Source of the DNA: Oryzomonas sp.
GTDB lineage: Bacteria > Desulfobacterota > Desulfuromonadia > Geobacterales > Pseudopelobacteraceae
Direction of reading: 5' to 3'
Assembly (NCBI GenBank): GCA_031292255.1
Contig: JARLHN010000009.1
Coordinates: 99,818 to 163,817, forward strand
DNA: 64,000 bases
The notes beneath the pieces were generated by a model. The model was not told the origin of the DNA. It did not search any database and saw only the letters and a program-made list of their open reading frames with translations. Each line of letters starts with the position of its first letter. Position 1 is the stretch's first letter. A program made the translations under genes and the position numbers. Shown here one piece after another: positions 18,901 through 27,288 of this stretch.

Positions 18901-19156
18901 AAAACCAGGAAAAGGCGGTCAAAGACGGCCCGACGTAGATCATCAGGAAGTCCAGGCCGGTGGTGGCAGCCTTGCCGACGCTGCCGTAAAAGGTCCACGA
19001 TGTGCAATAGACCGCTATGGACAGGGAGTAGACGTAGGGGTTGTCGACGATGCTCCGGCCGGTTTCCTTGCGGCGATGGGCATACCAGGCGATCAGAAAG
19101 ATCAGCGCGGTGTAGAGGGTTGATATGATGGCCGCGTGGGCAAAGCCGGAATTCAC
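15905..19156 (-). CDS. SSS transporter-like domain fused to GAF and SpoIIE-type PP2C phosphatase
   Basis: A 1083-residue fusion. Residues 1 to about 525 are a multi-pass sodium:solute symporter-like region (NPYVYSLSIAVYCTSWTFYGSVGKAA), like the input half of CbrA-type sensor kinases. A linker near 530-640 resembles the STAC segment. A GAF-like domain spans roughly 650-820, followed by a coiled coil. The PP2C/SpoIIE domain is about 840-1083, with the metal-binding acids GGDYYDFF near 883, ADVSGHSVGAAL near 900 and FYTDGLTEARN. Where CbrA has a histidine kinase this protein has a phosphatase, so it probably dephosphorylates the STAS protein at 15515. GTG start; GTGA overlap with the small gene upstream. 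Confidence 0.9.
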   Translation of the reverse strand: MNSGFAHAAIISTLYTALIFLIAWYAHRRKETGRSIVDNPYVYSLSIAVYCTSWTFYGSVGKAATTGLDFLMIYVGPSLTAFSWFFLLRRIVRISKENNITSIADFISLRYGKSLWLGALVSLISILGIMPYIALQIRAVSTSFYLISGFQANRIHIPHNGTELTVPTGMLLALILSVFSIIFGARRLASSERHEGLIAAVAFESLVKLVSLLGVGIFVTYYLYDGFGDIFTRFHAARPELFEQLFTFGGARNDPDYIPSFTMLSMSMAAIMLLPRQFHVMVIENSDERHITKAMWLFPAYLFLINLFVMPIAMGGIMTTGSSSGADFFVISIPLLSGHGPIALLAFLGGLSAAAGMVMVESVAISTMLLNNIFMPVIVRFTPQPWFPYLLINLKRLGIFLVIFLGYFYYRMVGDTYMLVNMGLISFSAACQFLPAMLGGLYWKRGNKTGAITGILFGFLIWTYTLLLPSFSKSGWLGTDLLTKGPFGIGLLKPTELFGLSNMDLWSHSLFWSMLFNVSAYIFCSILLRQDEAEREQVQRFIGIYDLERAYDHPAETKRLSKPVTISQFVNLMAKFIGEADAHKAISSHLGNREIRPDGNVSEFELPNLKRFAEKTLAGSVGAAAAGAIVESFLSDMGSRMESVYDIFSSVRTSLDQSREALYVRLKASEIINRTLDLQIIMDDLLSLLLKEFRLDVAIIQLRNGNGTLAVKSYQGSNRRPINQNHWFMENAAYWDMAMLDRKPHFVNDTSQIEATINLEQTLAEGIVSCAYLPIFREGEPSLGVLSVFSKSITGIFTEEFISLLCSLAGQLAQAATIVREMEAKEHERNEKEQALLEKARVMRDMEIAQQIQISLLPDAAPETFGIDLAGRCISAAHVGGDYYDFFKRDSQTIDLLIADVSGHSVGAALIMAEVRTLLRAQVNSANSASAILQLLNSQLYDDLTRAELFITMFYAKYNSATGRLSFANAGHNRPMISREGEQLCIELDTEGLILGVKTSVVFEERSFELKSGDVLLFYTDGLTEARNDRDVLFGNERVCALLGTQRHLPAREIIESFYTAVRDFTASETFQDDISLVVLKIL

Positions 19157-19410
19157 TGTTGTGGGTTCTCCGGGGTTTTATCGGCGGTGTGGCTGACGGC
19201 CAGGGTGAAAAGATAGATGACAAAGATGGAAACCGCCCAGCCGAGGAAAAAGTAGAGGAACATGAGCGGGTAGCCGAAGATGGTGCTCGGCTTGTTGAAG
19301 ATATGAAGGAAGGGAAAATTCATCATGATAAAGCCCACGACGAACAAAATGACCCATGATTCCCGGAATTGGAGCCGTCGCAGGAGCTTGTTACGCAGCC
19401 GGTTCGTCAT
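19153..19410 (-). CDS. Small 2-TM membrane protein, putative partner of the SSS domain
   Basis: 85 residues with two hydrophobic spans (WVILFVVGFIMMNFPFLHIF and a second about residues 46-71) and short charged ends. ATG 19410 has GAGG 8 bases upstream. It overlaps both neighbours by four bases (TCAT upstream, GTGA downstream), so all three are translated together. Small 2-TM proteins commonly precede SSS transporters (for example DUF485/YjcH before ActP). This one may play that role for the fused SSS domain. That is inference from position and size. Confidence 0.75.
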   Translation of the reverse strand: MTNRLRNKLLRRLQFRESWVILFVVGFIMMNFPFLHIFNKPSTIFGYPLMFLYFFLGWAVSIFVIYLFTLAVSHTADKTPENPQQ

Positions 19411-20969
19411 TGCGCAAGCCTCGCGTAGATCGGGCTGGTGAGGGTTTCGGGAGAAGCGGCGGTGGAAACGTTCAGCACGATACCCTCCGACCCATCCGGC
19501 GGTTGGAAGTTGTTTCGCTGCAATTCGAGGATTTCCAGCCGGCCGTCGGAAACGCTCTTGCCGGCAGTTTCCCGTTCCACCAATCGGCGACGCTGCTCCG
19601 GGTCCGGGCAGGAGCATTGCAGCACGACGCACGGCACTCCGAGTCTTGCAGCCAGCCGGCTAAAGGGTCGGCGCTGCTCACGGCTGATGAAGCAGGCATC
19701 GATGATAACGGAACGGCCCGCAACGAGTTCGGCCTCCGACAGGCGCAACAGTTCGGCATAGGTGGCCTCGCTTGCCGCGGCCGAGTAGAGACCGGTTTCG
19801 AACGGTATGCGCATGGCGGTATCCGGCGGCAGGCTTGCCATCTGTTTGCGGACCCTGTCCGAATTATAGGTTGCCATGCCGAGCTCAAAGGAGAGTTGCG
19901 CCGCCAGCGTGCTTTTACCGCTCCCGGTCAGGCCGCAGGTGATGAAAAGGGTGGTTTTCAGGCGCTGCCGTTCAAGGTAGCCACGCGCCAGCCGGAAATA
20001 TCCGGCGGCCCTCATCCCGGCTTGTTCCCGCTCCTGTTGTTCGATACCGGTGTCGCTCTGGCGGAAGCTTTCCACCTTGCCCCGCACGAACGCGCGATAA
20101 AGCTTGTAGAAATCAATCATCTCACAAAGGCCGGAATCACCGGAAGCGGTCAGGTATTCATCGAGTACCGCCTCAGCCAGGTCGTGACGGCGGTGATAGT
20201 CCAGATCCATGAGGAGAAAGGCGACATCGGCGGCAGTGTCGCAGTAACGGAAGCGCTCGTTGAATTCGATGCAGTCGAAGATGTGAATCCTGCCGTCGGT
20301 CAGGCAGATGTTTTCCAGATGGATGTCTCCGTCGCATTCCCGGATGAACCCGCCTGCTATCCGCCCTTCGAAGATCTCTGCCCTGTCTTCGATGAATGAT
20401 GACACCCATTCCCGGATCACCTCCAACTCCTGGAAAGAGAGCGGCGTTTGCGGGTTGGCCGCACACTGGGCAAAATTTTCCTGCCAATTGGCCAAGATCC
20501 GTTCCCGTTGGCCGTAAACGCTTATGGCGGGCGAGGTTGCGGCGGCGTGGTGGAACGCGGCAATGACCCTGGCCACTGCCCGCATGTCGGCCGTGGTTAC
20601 CTCTCCGCGTTCCACCAGCCGGTCAAGCATCCGTTCAGCCGGCAGCCGCCTCATCTTGACGGCATAGTCGATAACCGGGCCGTCGCCGAAGAAGGCGGCT
20701 CCGCCCGGGGACTCACGCACCTCGACAACTCCCAGATAGATATCCGGGCAGAGACGGCTGTTGAGCCGTACCTCCTCATGGCAGTAAAATCGGCGTCGGT
20801 CAATGGTGGAGAAGTTGAGAAACCCGAAATCCACGGGTTTTTTGATCTTGTAGGCGGTGTCGCCCGCCAGGAATATCCAGGAGACATGCGTCTGGATCAA
20901 CTCGACGGAGCTGACCGGCTCCGGGTAGGCGTCTATTTTTAATAATGATTTTATGATATAACGTTGCAT
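19407..20969 (-). CDS. Bifunctional aminoglycoside-phosphotransferase-like / P-loop kinase protein
   Basis: About 520 residues. The N-terminal half is an APH-like kinase fold with the catalytic-loop pattern CDGDIHLENICL and the metal-binding IFDCIEFNERFRYCD. The C-terminal half is a zeta-toxin/AAA_33-like P-loop kinase, FITCGLTGSGKSTLAAQL. This two-domain type is widespread and its substrate is unknown; there is no reason to call it a resistance gene. The frame is open to 21002, but ATG 20969 is preferred. First gene of the partner-switching operon, overlapping the small membrane gene. Confidence 0.85.
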   Translation of the reverse strand: MQRYIIKSLLKIDAYPEPVSSVELIQTHVSWIFLAGDTAYKIKKPVDFGFLNFSTIDRRRFYCHEEVRLNSRLCPDIYLGVVEVRESPGGAAFFGDGPVIDYAVKMRRLPAERMLDRLVERGEVTTADMRAVARVIAAFHHAAATSPAISVYGQRERILANWQENFAQCAANPQTPLSFQELEVIREWVSSFIEDRAEIFEGRIAGGFIRECDGDIHLENICLTDGRIHIFDCIEFNERFRYCDTAADVAFLLMDLDYHRRHDLAEAVLDEYLTASGDSGLCEMIDFYKLYRAFVRGKVESFRQSDTGIEQQEREQAGMRAAGYFRLARGYLERQRLKTTLFITCGLTGSGKSTLAAQLSFELGMATYNSDRVRKQMASLPPDTAMRIPFETGLYSAAASEATYAELLRLSEAELVAGRSVIIDACFISREQRRPFSRLAARLGVPCVVLQCSCPDPEQRRRLVERETAGKSVSDGRLEILELQRNNFQPPDGSEGIVLNVSTAASPETLTSPIYARLAQ

Positions 20970-21107
20970 GGGAGCGACTCTCTTGGGTAAGAATTCTACC
21001 ATTAAAACAGCTCTTCCGCAAGCAACAGGCCGTTCTGATATTCATTTGACGGTCATAAGGTTTCATGTTAGGTTTTATCATACTTTTCAACAATGAGGAA
21101 TGCCGCT

Positions 21108-22817
21108 GTGAAGCTCAGTTTACTATTGATACTACTGTCCGCCGTTCTGCTCTCATCCTGTGCGACGACCGGTTCCCGGACGCCTGACGAACCCGCGACG
21201 GCCCTTACGGCGGACGCGGGCCACTCCCGAGCCCTGTATCTTTATTCACGGGCCCGTTTGGCGACCTATGACGGCGATTTTCCCACAGCCCTGTCCATTC
21301 TGCGGGATGCCCTTGAACTGGACCCGGCATCCGCCTTTCTCAACAACGCCGTTGCCGAGGTCAAGCTGAAAATCGGGCAGGCGCAAGAGGCCCTGGAATA
21401 CTTCGACAAGGCCATCAAGCTCGACCCAACATATCGCGAATCCTATGTGATGGCCGGTACGACCCTGTCATCCATCGGCAAGGACCGCGAAGCGCTCGAC
21501 TACTTGCGTAAAGCGGTCCAGCTCGATCCTTCACGGGAAGACGCCTATCTGCACCTGGCTCTGGCCCTGTCACGGCTCAACGAGTACGAGGAGACCGTCA
21601 GCACGCTGAAGTCGCTGATCAAGATCAATCCGGATTCTCTTTTGGGCTATTACTATCTCGGCCGGGCCTACAGCCAGATGAAGCTTTACCGCGACGCGGT
21701 GGGGTACTTCAAAAAGACCCTTGAGCTGCACCCTGAATTCGAACAGGCCGCCCTTGACATGGCCGCCTCGTATGAGGCCCTGGGAGACTATTCCCAGGCA
21801 ATAGAGATCTATAAGAATCTTGTGGACGATGATGACAGCAAGGTGGCGGTCCTGCAGCGTCTGATACAGCTTCTTATCCAGCAGCGCCGCTTCGGGGAAG
21901 CACTTGAACTACTGGAGCGTGCAGCGGATTCAGGGCTTTCCGGCCCGGAAACGATGCGCAAGATCGGGTTGCTCCACCTTGAACTGGAACAGTATGACGA
22001 TGCCATCAAGGTCTTCAGCGGCATGCTTGAGAATGATTCGAGCGCTGACCAGATACGTTTCTATCTGGGAATGACCTATGAAGAAAAAGGGGATGTTGAC
22101 CGCGCTTACACCGAATACACCAAGATACCTCACGGTTCGCCCGCGTACCTGGATGCCATCGGGCACATCGCCTTTATTCTCAAGGAAAAGGGCAAGACCG
22201 ACCAGGCGGTGGAGATGCTCAAGGATGCCATTGCCGGCAATCCGGGGCAGCTCGATCTGTATCTCAACCTTTCCACACTCTATGAGTCTCTCGGCAAGAC
22301 CGACGAGGCGCTGGCCCTGGTGCTGGGCGCTGAAAAGGAATTCCCGAACGAAGCCCGCCTGTATTTCCGTATCGGCGTTCTTTACGACAAACAGGGCAAA
22401 AGGAACCAGTCCATCGAACAGATGAAGAAGGTTCTCGCCATCAATCCCCAGGATGCCCAAGCGCTCAATTACCTGGGCTACACCTATGCCGAGATGGACG
22501 TCAATCTCGACCAGGCCCTGGAGTACCTCAAGCAGGCCGTCGCTCTCCGTCCCAATGACGGATTCTTCGTGGACAGCCTCGGCTGGATCTACTTCAAGAT
22601 GAAAAAGTACGATGAGGCCGTGAAATACCTGGAAGAAGCGAACCACCTGGTAGAGGAGGATTCCACCATTGCCGAGCACCTGGGGGACGCCTATTATGCC
22701 AAACGGGATTACCATAAGGCTTTGCAGCTTTACAAACGGGCGCTGAAGATCGAACCGGAACGCAAGGAGTTGGCGGACAAGCTGCGCAAGCTCAAAGGGG
22801 AGCCCGGAGATCGATGA
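21108..22817 (+). CDS. TPR-repeat lipoprotein
   Basis: About 569 residues with a lipoprotein signal (KLSLLLILLSAVLLSSC, lipid Cys at residue 18), then some thirteen tetratricopeptide repeats through to the C-terminus (for example DLYLNLSTLYESLGKTDEALALV). Such proteins are scaffolds for outer-membrane or cell-envelope complexes; no partner is evident. ATG 21093 has no ribosome site, while GTG 21108 has GAGGA eight bases before it, so 21108 is chosen. Divergent from the operon ending at 20969. Confidence 0.88.
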   Translation: MKLSLLLILLSAVLLSSCATTGSRTPDEPATALTADAGHSRALYLYSRARLATYDGDFPTALSILRDALELDPASAFLNNAVAEVKLKIGQAQEALEYFDKAIKLDPTYRESYVMAGTTLSSIGKDREALDYLRKAVQLDPSREDAYLHLALALSRLNEYEETVSTLKSLIKINPDSLLGYYYLGRAYSQMKLYRDAVGYFKKTLELHPEFEQAALDMAASYEALGDYSQAIEIYKNLVDDDDSKVAVLQRLIQLLIQQRRFGEALELLERAADSGLSGPETMRKIGLLHLELEQYDDAIKVFSGMLENDSSADQIRFYLGMTYEEKGDVDRAYTEYTKIPHGSPAYLDAIGHIAFILKEKGKTDQAVEMLKDAIAGNPGQLDLYLNLSTLYESLGKTDEALALVLGAEKEFPNEARLYFRIGVLYDKQGKRNQSIEQMKKVLAINPQDAQALNYLGYTYAEMDVNLDQALEYLKQAVALRPNDGFFVDSLGWIYFKMKKYDEAVKYLEEANHLVEEDSTIAEHLGDAYYAKRDYHKALQLYKRALKIEPERKELADKLRKLKGEPGDR

Positions 22818-22905
22818 GTTTTCATCCGGAAACGGCACTTTTCCGCCCATGCGGCGTCAATCTTCTGGCTTACTTGTGACTTCGGCCGTTGGCCTCACCC
22901 TTCGG

Positions 22906-22922
22906 GCGCCTTCGCGGTCCAA
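22906..22922 (-). repeat. 17-bp repeat, inverted arm 1
   Basis: Reverse complement of TTGGACCGCGAAGGCGC. It pairs exactly with the direct copy at 23010-23026, 87 bases away. A third copy is at 63739-63755. Confidence 0.75.
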
Positions 22923-23009
22923 TTTTGCAAGCAAAATTGTGCGGCATACCGATGTACGCCTCCGCGCAACCCCTTGATTTTCTGGCCGGACGACAACGAG
23001 CTGAGCGAG

Positions 23010-23026
23010 TTGGACCGCGAAGGCGC
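23010..23026 (+). repeat. 17-bp repeat, inverted arm 2
   Basis: TTGGACCGCGAAGGCGC, perfect inverted partner of 22906-22922. The pair occupies the 300-base spacer between the TPR gene and the peptide-binding protein gene; nothing else is recognised in that spacer. Confidence 0.75.
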
Positions 23027-23120
23027 TCCGAAGGAGACGACCATAAGGTCGAGTCAAAAATTGCACGTTTCCGAATTGAAAACCATTAGTTTCTCATCCG
23101 GAGATACCGGATGGAAACTA

Positions 23121-24743
23121 ATGAGCGCGGTGCGCCGTCTCAGGCTGCTGCTCCCGGCCTTTTTACTCGCCGTTACCGCATGTACCCAATCGCCGGCGCC
23201 GTCCCGTGGCGGCGCCCATGATGACAAACCCGCCTATGGCGATGCCCTGGTGGAGGGGACCATCGGTGATGCCTCCACCCTCATTCCGCTCCTGGCGTCC
23301 GACAGCTCGTCCCATGCCGTGGCAGGACTGGTCTACAACGGTCTGGTCAAATATGACAAAGACCTGAAGATTGTCGGAGACTTGGCGGAATCCTTCGACA
23401 TTGCATCGGACGGGCTCACCATCACCTTTCACCTGCGCAAGGGGGTGAAGTGGCACGACGGCGCCCCCTTCACCTCCCGCGACGTGCTCTACACCTACCG
23501 GGTCACCATCGACCCCAAGACCCCCACCGCCTATGCCGAGGACTTCAAACAGGTGAAAAGCATTGCCGCACCTGACGATCATACCGTCCGGGTGACCTAC
23601 GGCGCCCCCTTTGCACCGGCCCTGGCCTCGTGGGGGAACGCCATCCTGCCGGCGCACCTGCTGGAGGGCAAGGATATCACCAAGAGTACCCTGGCACGCG
23701 CACCGGTCGGCACCGGTCCGTACCGCTTCAAGGAGTGGGTCGCCGGCCAGAAAATCGTGTTGGAATCCAACCACGACTATTTTGAGGGGCGGCCCTGGAT
23801 CGACCGTTACATCTACCGCATCATCCCCGACACCTCCACCATGTACATGGAACTCAAGGCGGGCGCCGTCGACATGATGGGGCTGACGCCGGTGCAGTAT
23901 GCACGCCAGACAACCGGGATCCGCTTCACGTCACTGTTCAACAAGTACCGCTATCCCTCATCAAGCTATGTCTATATGGGCTACAACCTGCGCCATCCGC
24001 TCTTTCGGGACAAGCGTATCCGCCAGGCCCTGACCGCGGCCATCGACAAGGACGAACTGATCCACGGCGTGCTGTTCGGCATGGGGCAGAAGGCGGTGGG
24101 GCCGATTGCTCCCGGACGCTGGGCTTACAACCCCCATGTCAAGGACATCGCCTATGACCCCAAGCATGCGGCCGAGCTTCTGGCCCAGGCCGGGTGGAAG
24201 GAAAAAAACAGCGACGGCATCCTGATGAAAAACGGCAAACCGTTCAGTTTCACCATCCTGACCAACCAGGGGAACCAGCAGCGGCTGCTGACATCCCAGA
24301 TCATCCAGCAACGATTGAGGTACGTGGGGATCGACGTGAAGATCCGCGTCGTGGAGTGGGCCACGTTCCTCAAGGAGTTCGTGGACAAGGGGAATTTCGA
24401 GGTGGTCATGCTTGGGTGGAGCACATCGCCAGACCCGGACATGTTCGATGTCTGGCACTCCAGCAAGACCAATCCGGGCGAGTTGAATTTCGTCGGCTTC
24501 AAGAACGCCGGGGTGGACCGCCTGCTGGTGGAGGGGCGCAGCACCTTCGACATCGAAAAACGCAAGAAGGCCTATTTCCGCATCCAGGAGATCATGGCCG
24601 ATGAACAGCCCTATACCTTCCTCTACGTGCCGGATGCCCTGCCGGTGGTCAGCTCCCGTATCCGTGGCGTGAAACCGGCCCCGATCGGCATCGGCTACAA
24701 CCAGATCAAGTGGTACGTGCCCAAGGCCGAGCAGGTGTACTGA
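23121..24743 (+). CDS. Peptide/nickel-type ABC transporter substrate-binding lipoprotein (SBP_bac_5)
   Basis: A family 5 extracellular binding protein of about 540 residues. The lipoprotein signal is [12 protein letters not shown] with lipid Cys at residue 21. Family segments are [35 protein letters not shown] and [14 protein letters not shown] 23121 is chosen because it places the signal peptide at the N-terminus; the longer open frame upstream runs through repeat DNA. The permease gene follows 1 base after its stop. Ligand class is peptide-like by family only. Confidence 0.93.
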   Translation: MSAVRRLRLLLPAFLLAVTACTQSPAPSRGGAHDDKPAYGDALVEGTIGDASTLIPLLASDSSSHAVAGLVYNGLVKYDKDLKIVGDLAESFDIASDGLTITFHLRKGVKWHDGAPFTSRDVLYTYRVTIDPKTPTAYAEDFKQVKSIAAPDDHTVRVTYGAPFAPALASWGNAILPAHLLEGKDITKSTLARAPVGTGPYRFKEWVAGQKIVLESNHDYFEGRPWIDRYIYRIIPDTSTMYMELKAGAVDMMGLTPVQYARQTTGIRFTSLFNKYRYPSSSYVYMGYNLRHPLFRDKRIRQALTAAIDKDELIHGVLFGMGQKAVGPIAPGRWAYNPHVKDIAYDPKHAAELLAQAGWKEKNSDGILMKNGKPFSFTILTNQGNQQRLLTSQIIQQRLRYVGIDVKIRVVEWATFLKEFVDKGNFEVVMLGWSTSPDPDMFDVWHSSKTNPGELNFVGFKNAGVDRLLVEGRSTFDIEKRKKAYFRIQEIMADEQPYTFLYVPDALPVVSSRIRGVKPAPIGIGYNQIKWYVPKAEQVY

Positions 24744-24744
24744 T

Positions 24745-25731
24745 ATGATACATTATCTCTTCAAACGTCTCCTGATGTTGATCCCCCTTATGGTCGGCAT
24801 AACCCTGATCACCTTTACGGTGGTCCATCTGGCGCCGGGCGAGCCGGTTGAGATGCAAATGGCCATGAACCCCAAGGTGGGCAAGGAGGCCCGGGAGCGG
24901 CTGCGCAAATTCTACGGCCTGGACAGGCCGCTGCAGGAGCAATATTTCACCTGGGTCGGCAGGCTGGCGCGGCTGGACCTGGGCCGCTCCTTTTCCACCG
25001 ACAACCGGCCGGTCAGGGACAAGATCACGGAACGCCTGCCCATCACCCTGTCCCTCAACATCATCGCCCTGGTGTTGGAATTCGGCCTGGCGGTCCCCAT
25101 CGGCATCCTGGCCGCCACCCACCGTGATACCTTGTTGGACAAGGGGATCACCGTCTTTGTCTTCGTCGGTTTTGCCGTGCCGACCTTCTGGCTGGCGCTG
25201 CTCTTGATGTACCTGTTCGGCGTCAAGCTGAACTGGCTTCCCATATCCGGGCTGCATACCCTGGGGAGCGACAGTTATGGGTCGATTCGCTATATCGGCG
25301 ACATGGCCAGGCATCTCTGCATGCCGATACTTGTGGCCTCCTTCGGCAGCCTGGCCGGGTTGTCGCGCTACATGCGCTCGTCCATGCTGAACGTGATAGG
25401 CCAGGATTACATCACTACCGCCCGGGCCAAGGGGCTTTCCGAGCGGGTCGTGATTTACAAACATGCCCTGCGCAACGCCCTTTTGCCGCTGATCACCCAG
25501 GCGGGTCTGGCCATTCCCGGCCTGATCGGCGGGAGTGTCATATTCGAGACCATCTACGCCATCCCCGGCATGGGTCAGCTCTTCTATCAAGCGGTCATGT
25601 CCCGCGACTATCCGGTGGTGATGGGTATCGTAATCATCGGCGCACTCTTGACCCTGATCGGCAACCTGGTCGCGGATATCTGCTATGCCGTGGCCGACCC
25701 GCGCATCAGGGAGGGGAGGGGGGTGCAGTGA
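24745..25731 (+). CDS. ABC transporter permease, DppB/OppB type
   Basis: A 328-residue inner-membrane permease with six hydrophobic spans, a typical N-terminus ([24 protein letters not shown]), and the EAA-loop and tail segment [22 protein letters not shown]. It pairs with the DppC-type permease that overlaps its end by four bases (GTGA). It forms the pore for the binding protein at 23121. Confidence 0.95.
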   Translation: MIHYLFKRLLMLIPLMVGITLITFTVVHLAPGEPVEMQMAMNPKVGKEARERLRKFYGLDRPLQEQYFTWVGRLARLDLGRSFSTDNRPVRDKITERLPITLSLNIIALVLEFGLAVPIGILAATHRDTLLDKGITVFVFVGFAVPTFWLALLLMYLFGVKLNWLPISGLHTLGSDSYGSIRYIGDMARHLCMPILVASFGSLAGLSRYMRSSMLNVIGQDYITTARAKGLSERVVIYKHALRNALLPLITQAGLAIPGLIGGSVIFETIYAIPGMGQLFYQAVMSRDYPVVMGIVIIGALLTLIGNLVADICYAVADPRIREGRGVQ

Positions 25732-26582
25732 TCGGACGCCATTCCTATATCCGGGCCGTATTCTGGCCGCGTCTGGCCCATAACAGATTCGCCGTGGCCG
25801 GAGCAGTCGTCGTGCTGTTGATGCTGGCGGTTGCCCTGCTGGCCCCCCTCATCGTGCGCTTCAGTCCCAATGAGATCAACGCCTGGGCGGTTCTGGAACC
25901 CCCTTCCCTGAAACACTGGTTCGGCACCGACGATCTGGGGCGCGACGTGTTCAGCCGGGTCATCTTCGGGACGCGGATATCCTTGCTGGTCGGGTTTGTG
26001 GCAGCCGGAATCGCCGTGCTGATCGGCACAATCCTGGGCCTGGTGTCCGGGTTTTACGGCGGCTGGATCGACAATATCCTCATGCGGATCGTTGACATCA
26101 TGTTCTGTTTCCCGACCTTTTTCCTGATCCTGGCGGTGATAACCTTTCTGCGGCCGTCCATCTGGTACATCATGATCGTCATCGGCCTGACCGGATGGAT
26201 GGGAGTGGCCCGGCTGGTGCGGGCCGAGACCCTTTCCATTCGCGAAATGGACTACATTATGGCCGCCCGTTGCATCGGCTGTTCCGACAGGCGCATCATC
26301 TTCCGCCATATCCTGCCCAACGCCGTCTCGCCGGCCCTGGTGGCGGCCACCCTGGGCATCGCCGGCGCCATATTGACCGAGTCGGCCCTCTCGTTCCTCG
26401 GCATCGGCGTCCAGCCGCCCACCTCCAGTTGGGGCAACATCCTCACCTCAGGCAAGGATTACCTCGAATTCGCCTGGTGGCTGTCCCTGTTTCCCGGTCT
26501 GGCCATCCTGGTGACGGTGCTGGCGTACAACCTGTTGGGGGAGGGGATCAGGGACGCCCTGGACCCCCGCGTCAAACGCTGA
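25728..26582 (+). CDS. ABC transporter permease, DppC/OppC type
   Basis: A 284-residue second permease, GTG start at 25728 overlapping the stop of the first. Family segments are [24 protein letters not shown], the EAA loop ([19 protein letters not shown]) and [14 protein letters not shown]. The operon ends here, and the next gene converges 18 bases later. The two ATPase subunits (DppD/DppF) usually found downstream are missing, so this importer must borrow ATPases encoded elsewhere. Confidence 0.95.
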   Translation: MIGRHSYIRAVFWPRLAHNRFAVAGAVVVLLMLAVALLAPLIVRFSPNEINAWAVLEPPSLKHWFGTDDLGRDVFSRVIFGTRISLLVGFVAAGIAVLIGTILGLVSGFYGGWIDNILMRIVDIMFCFPTFFLILAVITFLRPSIWYIMIVIGLTGWMGVARLVRAETLSIREMDYIMAARCIGCSDRRIIFRHILPNAVSPALVAATLGIAGAILTESALSFLGIGVQPPTSSWGNILTSGKDYLEFAWWLSLFPGLAILVTVLAYNLLGEGIRDALDPRVKR

Positions 26583-26600
26583 TCCCCGGCCAAACCAATG

Positions 26601-27020
26601 TCACACGATGCTGCATATGGCAATCAAGGCTTCCATGAAATTGGTGGTGGTCAAAAGTCCCACCAGATCGCCGTTTTTGTCGGTTACGCACAGGCCGTAG
26701 AGTTTTTTGTCGTGAACCAACTGAGCGGCCTGGCAGAGTGGCGCATCGGGCTGGATGGTATAGGGATTGGGGTTCATGGCGTCTTTGACCGTGGCCTTGG
26801 AGAGCACGTAATGCACCTCCCAGGTATCCAGGGAGGTTGACTTGCCGGGTGTGTATTCCTTGATCATCCGATCGGTGATCAGACCGCAGAACTTCCCCTT
26901 GCAGGTAACCGGCAGGCGGCGAATATTCTTCTCCTTCAACAGGTGGATCGCTTCGATAATGGTGGCGTTTTCCTCGATGGTGACAGGGTTGGGGGTCATC
27001 CATTGCGCGACGGTTTGCAT
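26601..27020 (-). CDS. CBS-domain pair protein
   Basis: About 139 residues made of two CBS domains (VAQWMTPNPVTIEENATIIEAIHLL and VKDAMNPNPYTIQPDAPLCQAA). They form one Bateman module that senses adenine nucleotides or similar ligands. ATG 27020 has AAGGAAA upstream; the open frame continues further but without a better start. Converges on the permease operon. No fused effector domain, so the regulated partner is unknown. Confidence 0.9.
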   Translation of the reverse strand: MQTVAQWMTPNPVTIEENATIIEAIHLLKEKNIRRLPVTCKGKFCGLITDRMIKEYTPGKSTSLDTWEVHYVLSKATVKDAMNPNPYTIQPDAPLCQAAQLVHDKKLYGLCVTDKNGDLVGLLTTTNFMEALIAICSIV

Positions 27021-27050
27021 GGCGGTTTCCTTTCGTATCCCCTTAAACAT

Positions 27051-27276
27051 CGTCTCTCGCAAAGCTCACAAAGGCACGGAGAAAAACACGTAACCATGGA
27101 ACTTCAGAATTAAATTACCTTGGATTACATAAAAAATATGCTGATTAACGTCGATCTTCAGCTAACGGTCAAGTCCCCCATTAATAAAGGGGTATTTGAC
27201 CCAGCCTTACTTCGGGTTTTAGTTCCGAAATATGTAGTTCCCTGCTTTTTGATTCTCTTTGTGCCTCTGTGAGATA
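27051..27276. repeat. MITE-like intergenic element A (paired CTCACAGAGG arms)
   Basis: Left arm CTCACAAAGGCACGGAGAAAA (27065-27085) and right arm TTCTCTTTGTGCCTCTGTGAG (27253-27273) are near-perfect reverse complements about 170 bases apart. The interior contains a small palindrome, 27169-27199, starting TCAAGTCCCCC. No reading frame inside. It fills the spacer between two minus-strand genes. Confidence 0.6.
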
Positions 27277-27288
27277 CCTGTTTTTAGA

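Noticed and set aside
17633-19123. A 496-codon plus-strand open frame opposite the SSS domain
   Set aside because: Composition (Gln, Gly, Asp, His rich) is typical of the antisense of membrane-protein codons, and no signal or motif is seen.
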